DNA of 30,102 nt, from positions 1 through 30,102 of the forward strand of contig DATLTM010000002.1 in the NCBI GenBank assembly GCA_035533615.1, in the 5' to 3' direction. The DNA comes from C7867-001 sp035533615 (GTDB taxonomy: Bacteria > Patescibacteriota > Minisyncoccia > Phycocordibacterales > Phycocordibacteraceae). The translations under genes were made by a program, and so were the position numbers. This document shows, one piece after another, positions 7,164 to 14,430 of this stretch (the stretch's first letter is position 1; every line of letters begins with the position of its first letter). The notes under the pieces were generated by a model. The model did not search any database, had not been told where the DNA came from, and saw nothing but the letters and a program-made list of their open reading frames with translations.

Positions 7164-8231
7164 TTAAGCTTCTGGGAGCAAAGGACGGTCTACGGCTTCT
7201 ACCTTAAGTTCTAATGACTCCTCAGTGATTTTCAGTACATCCTTTGGTATCGCTCGAAAAGCCTTACTGGAAGTCTCGTAATGACCAACGGCGGCACTAA
7301 GAGACCTCCCAAGTCCGTTGTGAGCCGCTTCATAAGACTTCAAATGTCTACCTAATTCCGAGACATTCTTAATGATGTCTTTTGCGGCGTCCTGAATTTT
7401 CATCCTTTGATTTCCAAATAAGACTGTTTGCAAAAACGCCAGAAATGTCGCTGGTGAGGTTACATGCACATTCCTCTTATAACGAGCATATTCCATTAAA
7501 TCTTGAGCATTTACTCCCGTCCCTACTTCATTATTCATAAGATCGGAAAATATTCCTTCCGCTGGAATATACATAAAGGCAAAGGGGAGCGTTCCCTCTT
7601 CTGGGCGAATGTATTGAGCCGTTTGATCTACCTGTTTTTTTACATCATTTTTGAATTCCCTCTCATACTGCTCACGTCGATGTTCGTCTGTTTCATTGGC
7701 GAGGCGAATATAATTTTCTAGCGGAAACTTAGCGTCAATTGGAATTAGTCCTTCTTTCGTTTCTATAACGAAATCTACTATCTTTCCATCCTTGAATTTG
7801 TATTGGGTCTTGTATTGCCCCGGCAAAACATTAGCGAGAATCAGTTCCAAAGATGCCTCACCAAGATTCCCTCTTTGTTTTTGATTTTTAAGAATACTTT
7901 CAAGATTGTGTAGTTGTTCAGCGATCGTGAAGACTTGTTTGGTACTTTCTTCATTTCTTGCCATACCCTTAGCGACCTCAAGTAGCTGAGAAGAGACACG
8001 CTCCTCAATGTTTTTCACCAACTGTTGAGACTGCGCAAACTGCGTTTTTAGAGATTCAACTACTTGTCTATTCCCTTCACCAAGTTTCGAATCCACAGTC
8101 TGTCTTAGGCTCTCCACCTGTTGATGCAGAAGCACCATGCCGCCTCCCTCTTCTGCCGGCGTTTTCCGGCGCAATAAAACGTACACGAGAGCAACAACAG
8201 CAATGGCCAAAATGGCAGTAACAACATCCAT
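7164..8231 (-). CDS. rmuC: DNA recombination protein RmuC family
   Basis: A 355-residue protein of the RmuC family, associated with limiting recombination at inverted repeats and containing a nuclease-like core. It begins with a membrane helix (about residues 3-19), then a long coiled coil (about 35-120). The conserved RmuC core follows: RGNLGEASLELILANVLP, KIVDFVIETKEGLIPIDAKFPLENY, LPFAFMYIPAEGIFSDL and VTSPATFLAFLQTV. The IDAKFP segment matches the PD-(D/E)XK-type catalytic region. The region has lower GC and different codon use from the neighbouring YqeY-like gene. It is divergent from the YqeY-like gene with only 20 bp between start codons. A -10 box sits 6 nt before its ATG, predicting a leaderless transcript. 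Confidence 0.92.
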   Translation of the reverse strand: MDVVTAILAIAVVALVYVLLRRKTPAEEGGGMVLLHQQVESLRQTVDSKLGEGNRQVVESLKTQFAQSQQLVKNIEERVSSQLLEVAKGMARNEESTKQVFTIAEQLHNLESILKNQKQRGNLGEASLELILANVLPGQYKTQYKFKDGKIVDFVIETKEGLIPIDAKFPLENYIRLANETDEHRREQYEREFKNDVKKQVDQTAQYIRPEEGTLPFAFMYIPAEGIFSDLMNNEVGTGVNAQDLMEYARYKRNVHVTSPATFLAFLQTVLFGNQRMKIQDAAKDIIKNVSELGRHLKSYEAAHNGLGRSLSAAVGHYETSSKAFRAIPKDVLKITEESLELKVEAVDRPLLPEA

Positions 8232-8237
8232 CTCTGT

Positions 8238-8245
8238 AGTATACT
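8238..8245. promoter_or_regulatory. Symmetric bidirectional -10 element (AGTATACT)
   Basis: The palindrome AGTATACT reads as TATACT on both strands. On each side exactly 6 bp separate the hexamer from an ATG: rmuC at 8231 on the minus strand and the YqeY-like gene at 8252 on the plus strand. With the usual -10 to +1 distance, transcription would begin at or next to the A of each ATG. No clear -35 or TG extension is seen on either side. Confidence 0.6.
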
Positions 8246-8251
8246 TCCCCT

Positions 8252-8707
8252 ATGGCTATCCACGAAACCCTGAAGAAATCCATTCCCGAAGCGCTCCGTG
8301 CGCATGACGAGGTACGGCTCCGTACTCTCCGCTCACTCGTCACCGCGATGACCAACGAAATCGTCGCCAAGAAGCGCAAGCCCGACGAGTTCCTGACCGA
8401 TGACGAGGCGCTCGCGGTGTTGAAACGCGCTGCAAGCCAGCGCAAGGACTCCATTGAGCAATTTGAGAAAGGCGGCCGCCCGGAGCTCGCCGAGCCGGAA
8501 AAAGCCGAACTCACCCTCATTGAATCGTACCTCCCTAAGATGATGAGCCGCGAAGAGATTATGCCTATCGCGAAGGCAAAAATGGCCGAGATCGGCATCT
8601 CCTCCAAGGCCGACATCGGCAAATTTATCGGTATGCTGATGAAGGAGCTCAAGGGTAGGGCCGACGGCACCGAGGTGAAAGCGGTCGCGGATACGCTCCT
8701 GACATAG
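8252..8707 (+). CDS. yqeY: GatB/YqeY domain protein
   Basis: A 151-residue helical protein of the YqeY family, related to the C-terminal tRNA-binding domain of the GatB amidotransferase subunit. Its exact role is not established. The family pattern is clear: RLRTLRSLVTAMTNEIVAKK, LTDDEALAVLKRAASQRKDSIEQFEKGGRPELAEPEKAEL, IESYLPKMMS and IGKFIGMLMKELKGRADGTEVKAV near the C-terminus. The full normal length is present. It starts 6 nt after a TATACT box and has no Shine-Dalgarno sequence, so it is a strong candidate for a leaderless mRNA. It is divergent from rmuC. In this family a role in tRNA-dependent amidation is possible but unproven. Confidence 0.93.
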   Translation: MAIHETLKKSIPEALRAHDEVRLRTLRSLVTAMTNEIVAKKRKPDEFLTDDEALAVLKRAASQRKDSIEQFEKGGRPELAEPEKAELTLIESYLPKMMSREEIMPIAKAKMAEIGISSKADIGKFIGMLMKELKGRADGTEVKAVADTLLT

Positions 8708-8828
8708 CTACATTCATTTTTTTTCGTATCCTATGATATAGTATCGGTGGCTGTGTTTCTGCGTGCGCGTTTCTTTGTACCTTCCGGCTGAACCCCACTC
8801 ACAACCAAATGAAAGGGAAAGGGACACC

Positions 8829-9155
8829 ATGGAAAAATTCGAATTCGAAGCAGTGACCGTCTACCACGATAAGGTAGACCCAGGGAGCAGCACGCTCGTC
8901 GGGGCGTGGATCCATCGTGGCATCTCACCTGAACAACGTCGGGTACTGATGGGTTTCAGGCCAGCGAAAATTTCTGGGCATGTGGGCGTATATACAGACG
9001 CCCACTACACGTGGGTACTCTTCCTGACCCGAAACGGCAGTGCGCGGAAGATTGCTGTGGACTTAAGAATCTTCTTGGAGCAGACCATCGGCGTGCAGTC
9101 TATTCTTCAGCGCTTGCCGAACTATCGCTCCGTGAGCCGCGCGCTCGCGTTCTGA
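8829..9155 (+). CDS. Hypothetical protein, 108 residues
   Basis: I do not recognise this protein. The ATG at 8829 is chosen because it follows purine-rich AAAGGGAAAGGGA, one of the few Shine-Dalgarno-like sequences in the window. An upstream in-frame GTG at 8763 would add 22 unlikely residues. The product is soluble, with alternating hydrophobic stretches (FEFEAVTVYHDKVD, HYTWVLFLTRNGSARKIAVDL) suggesting a small alpha/beta fold, and a basic C-terminus (LPNYRSVSRALAF). There is no signal peptide, TM segment or cysteine pair. A -10-like run (TATGAT then TATAGTAT) at about 8732-8743 could be its promoter, leaving an 80-90 nt leader. A hairpin follows the stop. Confidence 0.65.
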   Translation: MEKFEFEAVTVYHDKVDPGSSTLVGAWIHRGISPEQRRVLMGFRPAKISGHVGVYTDAHYTWVLFLTRNGSARKIAVDLRIFLEQTIGVQSILQRLPNYRSVSRALAF

Positions 9156-9171
9156 ACGAAAGATCACCCCG

Positions 9172-9199
9172 AGCCGGTGTCCCTAGACACCGGCTTGTT
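9172..9199 (+). terminator. Hairpin terminator with weak U-tract
   Basis: A perfect 10-bp stem AGCCGGTGTC / GACACCGGCT with a CCTA loop lies 16 bp after the stop of the 108-residue gene. Only TGTT follows, so termination may be partial. Confidence 0.65.
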
Positions 9200-9201
9200 C
9201 A

Positions 9202-9210
9202 TGCTAAACT
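9202..9210 (+). promoter_or_regulatory. Extended -10 promoter
   Basis: TGC TAAACT ends 6 nt before the ATG at 9217. It predicts a leaderless start for the next small gene. Confidence 0.5.
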
Positions 9211-9216
9211 GGCAGC

Positions 9217-9513
9217 ATGGCTTACAGTATGGAGGGTTCCATGAACAAAGACCCAATCCCGGGTGGAAACCTTACGCCAAACGACCTTACGGAAATAAAA
9301 GCACGCGAACAGGCCCGTGTGGAAGCTGAAAAAAAAATACAGGCTATCCTCGCAAAACATACAGATCCCTCATCGCCAAAAACCCGAGAGGAAACGATAG
9401 CAAAACTGGCAAAGGAATTGTTCGGGGGCAATATGAAGCGCGCAGAGGCATTTGTACGGGAAGGGGAGGAACGCGCTGAAGAAGACCGCAGAAGATTGCA
9501 GGGCGATTACTAG
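9217..9513 (+). CDS. Hypothetical small charged helical protein
   Basis: I do not recognise this protein of 98 (or 90) residues. It is highly charged and predicted mainly helical (LTEIKAREQARVEAEKKIQAILAKH, TREETIAKLAKELFGGNMKRAEAFVREGEERAEEDRRRL), with no TM segment or cysteine. Two starts compete. ATG 9217 sits 6 nt behind an extended -10 and would be leaderless. ATG 9241 has a strong GGAGGG only 4 nt upstream. I give the longer form because the leaderless pattern recurs in this window, but the shorter form (MNKDPIPGG) is equally plausible. A hairpin (9513-9533) and then a strong terminator follow. Confidence 0.65.
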   Translation: MAYSMEGSMNKDPIPGGNLTPNDLTEIKAREQARVEAEKKIQAILAKHTDPSSPKTREETIAKLAKELFGGNMKRAEAFVREGEERAEEDRRRLQGDY

Positions 9514-9533
9514 CTCTCTTTCAAAAGGAGAGC
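9513..9533 (+). other. Small stem-loop at the stop codon
   Basis: GCTCTC pairs with GAGAGC across a 9-nt loop, starting at the TAG stop of the small helical protein and lying 2 nt before the stronger terminator. It may protect the mRNA 3' end or act as an accessory terminator. Confidence 0.4.
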
Positions 9534-9535
9534 AC

Positions 9536-9561
9536 GTCGGTGGCAACACCGACTTTTTTTT
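9536..9561 (+). terminator. Strong intrinsic terminator
   Basis: A perfect 7-bp GC-rich stem GTCGGTG / CACCGAC with a GCAA tetraloop is followed directly by eight T residues. It ends the plus-strand unit just before tRNA-Glu. Confidence 0.93.
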
Positions 9562-9569
9562 GCTATAAA
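9561..9569 (+). promoter_or_regulatory. Extended -10 promoter of tRNA-Glu
   Basis: TGC TATAAA ends 8 nt before the mature 5' end of tRNA-Glu and overlaps the last T of the upstream terminator. It predicts a 5' leader of only 1-2 nt. Confidence 0.55.
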
Positions 9570-9577
9570 ACATCCAC

Positions 9578-9649
9578 GGCCTCATCGTCTAGCGGCCAGG
9601 ACACATCCTTCTCAAGGATGGAACCGGGGTTCGATTCCCCGTGAGGTCA
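9578..9649 (+). tRNA. tRNA-Glu (anticodon CTC)
   Basis: A full cloverleaf can be drawn. The acceptor GGCCTCA pairs with TGAGGTC (one G-U). The D-arm TCGTCTAGCGGCCAGGACA is typical of glutamate tRNAs. The anticodon stem CATCC/GGATG carries loop TTCTCAA with anticodon CTC, and the T-arm is CGGGGTTCGATTCCCCG. The discriminator is A and the CCA is not encoded. A minus-strand recombinase remnant lies immediately downstream, which makes this tRNA a candidate former integration site. Confidence 0.95.
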
Positions 9650-9655
9650 CAGCGG

Positions 9656-10204
9656 TCAGCACGCGGTTTTTAGACCGCGAGGTTTCGATTTCAGTTCGCA
9701 CTTCTCTTCATGGTTTCCGTTCTTGAGCAGATACTTGGCGTATTTACGTATGTCCATTTCTTTCGCTTTGATGACTTCTCTTTCCCTTTCGATTTCGGCT
9801 CAAAGCTTCTTGTTGTATCGGGATACCTCGCGCTCGATGAGATACTGTGCGCCGACTTCGTCGAGGGAGGTGCGGTCAATGAGACCAGCTAGCTACTCAA
9901 TCACTTTCTCCTCACGCAGATAGGGGTTCTTGCAACGGTGATCTTTGGCGCGGGAGCAGGAGGAGTAGATGTAGGAGACGGGTTCTCCCGTGCTCAGTAT
10001 CTTTGCTCTTTCTTGGATCATGATGCCTGAGCCACAGTACCTGCAGAGGAGGAGGTTTGTGAAATTCCACTCCTCGCGCGTGAGCTCGCGTATCCCCACG
10101 AACGGCTCCTTGCCTGCCGTATCGGTGTATGTAAAAAGACTATCGCGCAACCCTTCAAGCTGGAATGAGCGATTCCAATTCAGGATCACACTTTCTTTCC
10201 CCAT
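9656..10204 (-). pseudogene. Decayed large serine recombinase, C-terminal part
   Basis: This remnant retains the recombinase zinc-ribbon and coiled-coil region and has lost the catalytic N-terminal resolvase domain. The intact stretch (9896-10204) shows NFTNLLLCRYCGSG, then CSRAKDHRCKNPYLREEKVIE. That matches the Cys-x2-Cys ... Cys-x6-Cys zinc ribbon of large serine integrases. In the same frame the homology continues through a TAG at 9893 (probably a former CAG) and a TGA at 9800: LAGLIDRTSLDEVGAQYLIE, then EIEREREVIKAKEMDIRKYA and KYLLKNGNHEEKCEL. The frame appears shifted near 9675-9690. Two in-frame stops, a missing N-terminus and overlap with the murF 3' end (10186-10204) all indicate a non-functional relic of a mobile element beside tRNA-Glu. 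Confidence 0.82.
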
Positions 10205-11460
10205 CGCTTTTCTTGACGGACAAGTCTTGCATAATCTTCTGGGTGTGCAAGAAGTGCCTTCACAATTCGTTCAGTGCGAACCGACTGAGAACCTTTCACG
10301 AGAATGACATCGCCCGCCCGGACAATGTCCGGAAGTGCGGCAGCTGCGGCATAGGCAGTGCCAAATTCCATACTGTCGGTATCTCCAGGTACGGCAACGA
10401 ACGCGCGAGCGCGAATACCAACTGCAACGACCATATCGGCCGCATCTCTTGCGAGTGCGCCGAGACGCTCATGCTCGGCGACTGAGTAGCGTCCGAGCTC
10501 GAGCATATCGCCGAGGATAGCGATGCGGCGCGCCGCATGCGGAAACGCCGCAAGTGTTCGAAGCGCTTCTTCAACCGCCGCCGGCGACGCGTTATAGGAA
10601 TCATCGATGACAACCGAGCCGTTCTTCCCCGAAAAAAGACGGCCTCGGCCGGGCGGTGGCTCATATTTCTCGAGTGCGACAAGAGCATCCGGAAGTGAGA
10701 TATCGAATGCAACGGCTGTAGCAAGCGCGGCTGCGGCCGGTAGAATTTGTGTTTTGCCGATTGAACCGCGAACAACGAGATGGCCGCGTTCGTTACCGAC
10801 AACGACAGTCGCCTCCATACCGACAACCGTTCCATGTTCTTCGTAAAAATCCAGAGCGCTCACGTGCACCGTAGCTTCGTCAGCAGAGCCATAGGAAAGA
10901 ACCTTCGCCGCTGTCCGTGCGGCCATACGGGACGCATACGGTCCGCCAAGTGGAATGATAAGCGGCGCGCCGGGAGCAAGTGCGTATGCAGGTGAAAATT
11001 CCTCTTCTCTGACCGCTTCAGGCGAAGCGTACGCCTCGACATGCACCGGAATCTCTGGCAGCCGCGTTACTACGACGGCATCTGGTGTTGCGATGCGTAA
11101 TATGCGCATAAGATCGCCAGGCTTATCCGCACCAACCTCAAGCACGAGCATGTTCGGATAATGATTTGGCAGAAAGAGAAGCGCGAGGGTTCTTTTCAAT
11201 AAAGAGATCCATGCCATGGGATTGTTCCATGGATTCTCCACCCCGAGAATGGTGAACGGGACACCGAATTCGCTATTAAAACTCTTCTCGCTCGAACGTA
11301 TGAAAAAACGTGTTGAGAGAACAGTCGCAACTGCATCCTTTGTCGAGGTCTTCCCTACTGAGCCGGTTATCATTACAATCTTCGGGGAATACCGACGAAC
11401 GACAGCTCGTGCAGAGAACGCAAGCAAAAAAGCAATCGTAGCTTTAAAAACGTTTTTCAT
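10186..11460 (-). CDS. murF: UDP-N-acetylmuramoyl-tripeptide-D-alanyl-D-alanine ligase (MurF-like)
   Basis: An ATP-dependent Mur ligase that adds D-Ala-D-Ala to the peptidoglycan precursor in the cytoplasm. Visible in order are a hydrophobic N-terminus (FKATIAFLLAFSARAVV) in place of the usual MurF UDP-binding domain, the P-loop ITGSVGKTSTKD (about residues 31-42), the central-domain SEKSFNSEFGVPFTIL and LEVGADKPGDL, and the C-terminal-domain IDDSYNASPAAVEEAL and ILGDMLELG, both very typical of MurF. At 424 residues it is shorter than the usual 450 or so because of the reduced N-terminus, so the substrate is inferred. The ATG overlaps the PBP gene stop by 4 bp. Its 3' end overlaps a recombinase relic. 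Confidence 0.9.
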   Translation of the reverse strand: MKNVFKATIAFLLAFSARAVVRRYSPKIVMITGSVGKTSTKDAVATVLSTRFFIRSSEKSFNSEFGVPFTILGVENPWNNPMAWISLLKRTLALLFLPNHYPNMLVLEVGADKPGDLMRILRIATPDAVVVTRLPEIPVHVEAYASPEAVREEEFSPAYALAPGAPLIIPLGGPYASRMAARTAAKVLSYGSADEATVHVSALDFYEEHGTVVGMEATVVVGNERGHLVVRGSIGKTQILPAAAALATAVAFDISLPDALVALEKYEPPPGRGRLFSGKNGSVVIDDSYNASPAAVEEALRTLAAFPHAARRIAILGDMLELGRYSVAEHERLGALARDAADMVVAVGIRARAFVAVPGDTDSMEFGTAYAAAAALPDIVRAGDVILVKGSQSVRTERIVKALLAHPEDYARLVRQEKRWGKKV

Positions 11461-13196
11461 GAGGGTGTAGTGGTCGCAACGCCGCGATCGGGCGGCACAT
11501 GGTAATAGTTGATGAGAAAGTGTACAAGGTCAAGGAATGTCGTATCGAGGGTTTCCGATGCATATTCCACATGTTTCGGATTATCCGTATAGAGCAGAAT
11601 GATGAATCGCGGATTATATGAAGGGAAAAATCCAACAAATGAATGGAAAAAGCGGTTGGTGTAATAGCCCCCGCCGGGTTTGGTCAGTTGCGCAGTGCCA
11701 GTCTTCGCTGCAACCGACATAGTTGGAATGATCGCCCTTCCGTTCTCGAGTACCGTATCAACCATATCGGTCATCATTTTGGTCGTTTCGTGTGCGGCCG
11801 TCGCGGAGAAAACGCGCGTTGTCTGGTTCCAGTCGAGTGTACGGGTGATACCGGAATCGAGGCGTATCGCGCTCACCAGATGCGGCTGTACCAGTATGCC
11901 GCCGTTGGCAACCGCGGCGAGTGCACGGATCATTTGTATCGGAGTTATGGCGATGCCCTGTCCGAAAGCCGCGGTATCATAATCGACCTGCTCTGGCGCC
12001 GAGAGATTGCTCAAAAGCGCATGTCCCTCATTCGGCAGGTCGATACCTGTCTTTTGTCCGAACAGTTCGGTAAAATATGCGCGGAATTTATCCTGCCCAA
12101 GCTGCGTTGCAACCCATGAAGCACCGACGTTGAGCGATTGAAGAATGATCTGCTCCATTGGTATGACACCGCGTGCCTTAAAGTCCCAATTGCAAATCTT
12201 GCTCATATTCACTGTGATACATCCCGTATCGTCATACGTCGTTTGCGGCGTAATAACGCCCGCATCAAGCGCCGAGGTCATCGTGAGCGGCTTCATGATA
12301 GAACCGAATTCGTGCACATGCTCCACAAGTGGGTTCCCGAGGAGGGTTGGATCCACATTCTGCAGGGCATTCTCATCATAGGTCGGATACGCCGTGAGTG
12401 CGATGATAGCCCCGGTAGTGGGATCCATGATGATGCCGCCCGAGTCGTCGCTTGAATATTGCTGATTCACTTTCGCTATGTCGTCTTCGAGCCGAGTCTG
12501 GACTTCCGGCTCGATAGTTGTCACAATATCGCCCTCGCGTGCATCCCGCGCATTCACAAGTAAATTGCCGACATTGGAAAACAATTCCGCAAAAAAGTTT
12601 GTGTAGAGCGAATTGTCAGAGCGCGAGAGCGTATCGTTATAGAACGCCTCAAGACCTGTTTGACCGCTTAACGTGTTTCCCTGTCCGTACGAGACGATGC
12701 CGATGGTCTGTGCCGCAAGTGATCCGCCAGGATAATAGCGCCAATTTTCACGCAGCACCTGTACACCAGGAATGCCGAGTGCGGCGAGGCGTTGTCCGTC
12801 CGCGTCCGAAAGATGATGGGCAACTTCTATATAAACCTGCGATTTCTTCGCAGCGGCGGCGATAAAAGCATCATGCGAGAGCGTTGAGGAAGCAACGGCA
12901 GTTATCGCGGCGTATGCAGCTTCAGGATCAGTCATTGTCTGTGGATTTATTGCGACAAGGAATCCGGTCGCAAGTGTTGCCGCAGAAATAAGAGTGCCAT
13001 CCTTACGCGTGAAGTAGATGGAACCGCGGTCGAAGAGCCCGCTCCCGCCCGAAGCAAATTGCTGATCTGCTTCTTTCTGCGCATAATCGGCGCCGTGCAC
13101 GATCTGGAGAAAATAGAGGCGCAAAAGGATGAGGAGAGCTCCAAATGCAATAAACGTAAGAACAAGACGGATACGAGAACGAAACTGTGCACGCAT
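11457..13196 (-). CDS. ftsI: FtsI-like penicillin-binding protein (septal transpeptidase)
   Basis: A class B PBP of 579 residues that cross-links peptidoglycan during division. It has a short cytoplasmic N-terminus and one TM helix (about residues 10-30), then a dimerisation/pedestal domain (about 45-230) and a transpeptidase domain with all three active-site motifs: SIMK at 299-302, SLN at 354-356 and KTG at 498-500. FGQGIAITPIQM before the third motif is typical. No PASTA domain follows. It sits between an ftsL-like gene and murF, the standard dcw order, which supports the septal role over elongation. The elongation counterpart is the PBP at 17042-18736. The start ATG is 5 bp after the ftsL-like stop. 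Confidence 0.93.
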   Translation of the reverse strand: MRAQFRSRIRLVLTFIAFGALLILLRLYFLQIVHGADYAQKEADQQFASGGSGLFDRGSIYFTRKDGTLISAATLATGFLVAINPQTMTDPEAAYAAITAVASSTLSHDAFIAAAAKKSQVYIEVAHHLSDADGQRLAALGIPGVQVLRENWRYYPGGSLAAQTIGIVSYGQGNTLSGQTGLEAFYNDTLSRSDNSLYTNFFAELFSNVGNLLVNARDAREGDIVTTIEPEVQTRLEDDIAKVNQQYSSDDSGGIIMDPTTGAIIALTAYPTYDENALQNVDPTLLGNPLVEHVHEFGSIMKPLTMTSALDAGVITPQTTYDDTGCITVNMSKICNWDFKARGVIPMEQIILQSLNVGASWVATQLGQDKFRAYFTELFGQKTGIDLPNEGHALLSNLSAPEQVDYDTAAFGQGIAITPIQMIRALAAVANGGILVQPHLVSAIRLDSGITRTLDWNQTTRVFSATAAHETTKMMTDMVDTVLENGRAIIPTMSVAAKTGTAQLTKPGGGYYTNRFFHSFVGFFPSYNPRFIILLYTDNPKHVEYASETLDTTFLDLVHFLINYYHVPPDRGVATTTPS

Positions 13197-13201
13197 AACC
13201 C

Positions 13202-13483
13202 TTACCGCAATGCGGTGACACTTCTCGCGGGGACGAATATTTGAGCGATCGGGATCGCATACCCTTCCGCAAGATAGTTTGTATTCGTAATACTCTCTAC
13301 AGAAGCGAGATATTGAGTCTCAAGTACAGCGACTGCCGCTTCGTCATTCTTGACCGACTGTGAAAATTCAACGGTAAGCGCCGCATAACTCATGACAACA
13401 GCGATAAGCCCTATGTATACGACCAGAAGAACGCCCACCGTACCGGCACAGATTGAAAGGAGCGGTAAATGGAAGTTACGCAT
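13202..13483 (-). CDS. ftsL: FtsL-like division protein
   Basis: A 93-residue bitopic membrane protein. It has a short basic N-terminus (MRNFHLP), one TM helix (about residues 8-32, ICAGTVGVLLVVYIGLIAVVM) and an extracytoplasmic, probably coiled segment (VEFSQSVKNDEAAVAVLETQYLASVESI). The ATG at 13483 is chosen because translation upstream of it would only shadow the rsmH frame. It overlaps the rsmH 3' end by 8 bp. FtsL sequences are poorly conserved, so the call rests on topology, size and its place between rsmH and the FtsI-like PBP, where ftsL normally sits. It would link the PBP to the divisome. Confidence 0.75.
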   Translation of the reverse strand: MRNFHLPLLSICAGTVGVLLVVYIGLIAVVMSYAALTVEFSQSVKNDEAAVAVLETQYLASVESITNTNYLAEGYAIPIAQIFVPARSVTALR

Positions 13484-14429
13484 ATGAAAGAGTGGAGGCG
13501 ATGAAATCGACCTGCCCCGCCGAGAGCGCGACGGGGCCGCGCTCGAACACACGAAGCTTGGCACTTCGTGCACGATGATTCTCACGGATCTCGGATTGCG
13601 CCGGCACGATTGGTTTTTTCGAATATACCGTTCCCAATCCAGCCTGAACCGCGTCGCGCAACGCATTCTTCACGACGCGATCCTCGATACTGTGGAACGA
13701 AATGACGGCAAGTCGTCCGCCAGGAGCAAGTGCTGAAAACGCAGCAGCAAGTCCTTCGCGCAGCGCTCCAATCTCATCGTTGGTCGCGATACGGAGTGCC
13801 TGAAAAGTCTTGGTCGCCGGATGAATCTTCCGTTCGCGATACCAACGCGGCGTCCCGGCGGCCACAGCCGCAACGAGTGCACCGGTCGTAAGAATCCGTT
13901 CTTTTGAGCGCGCCGCGACAATTGCGTGCGCGATAGAGCGAGCGAAACGCTCGTCGCCATAGGTGAAGATAAGATTGGCAAGCTCCGTTTCAGTAGTAGT
14001 GTTGACAATATCAGCCGCCGTCTCGCCACTGTCACCGTAAGTCATAAGGAGCGGTTCGTCGTTTTGGAAGGAAAATCCGCGCATTTCGCTAATCTGATAT
14101 CCGCTCCAACCAAGATCGAAAAGTATTTTCTCGACGAGACCGATATCAAGTCGCTTCAGGATGCGTGCAAGATTACGGAAATTGTCGTTGACCAGGTGTG
14201 CCACAGGACGTTCGGGTCGACGATCGAGTGCATACGCCGTACGCGCACGCATGACTGCCGCGGGATCAGCATCAATGCCGATAATAACGCCGCCCTCACT
14301 AAGCAATGAACAAAGCTTCGCAAAATGCCCTGCACCACCGAGCGTCGCGTCTACAACGGTGTCGTTCGGTGCAAGAGAAAGGACCTCGAGCACTTCCCGC
14401 ATCAGCACTGATTCATGACGTGCTTCCAT
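13476..14429 (-). CDS. rsmH: 16S rRNA m4C1402 methyltransferase RsmH (MraW)
   Basis: A SAM-dependent methyltransferase that modifies C1402 in the ribosomal P site. Motifs are HESVLMREVLEVL at the N-terminus, a SAM-binding loop VVDATLGGAGHF (about residues 28-39), IGIDADP, ILFDLGWSGYQI (the family usually has DLGVSS) and a C-terminal block with HPATKTFQALRIATNDE and AVISFHSIEDRVVK, both RsmH signatures. The start at ATG 14429 lies just after the mraZ stop (TGATATG). An alternative ATG at 14441 overlaps mraZ and adds four residues. Neither has a Shine-Dalgarno sequence. The position directly after mraZ is the standard dcw order. Confidence 0.94.
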   Translation of the reverse strand: MEARHESVLMREVLEVLSLAPNDTVVDATLGGAGHFAKLCSLLSEGGVIIGIDADPAAVMRARTAYALDRRPERPVAHLVNDNFRNLARILKRLDIGLVEKILFDLGWSGYQISEMRGFSFQNDEPLLMTYGDSGETAADIVNTTTETELANLIFTYGDERFARSIAHAIVAARSKERILTTGALVAAVAAGTPRWYRERKIHPATKTFQALRIATNDEIGALREGLAAAFSALAPGGRLAVISFHSIEDRVVKNALRDAVQAGLGTVYSKKPIVPAQSEIRENHRARSAKLRVFERGPVALSAGQVDFIASTLSYA

Positions 14430-14430
14430 A

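Noticed and set aside
9651..9705. A tRNA-like second structure right after tRNA-Glu (AGCGGTCAGCAC, hairpin CGCGGT/ACCGCG, TTCGATT)
   Set aside because: The loop has only 6 nt, no acceptor stem can be formed, and the opposite strand reads as the recombinase C-terminus. Resemblance may be chance or a decayed tRNA, but it cannot be supported as a gene.
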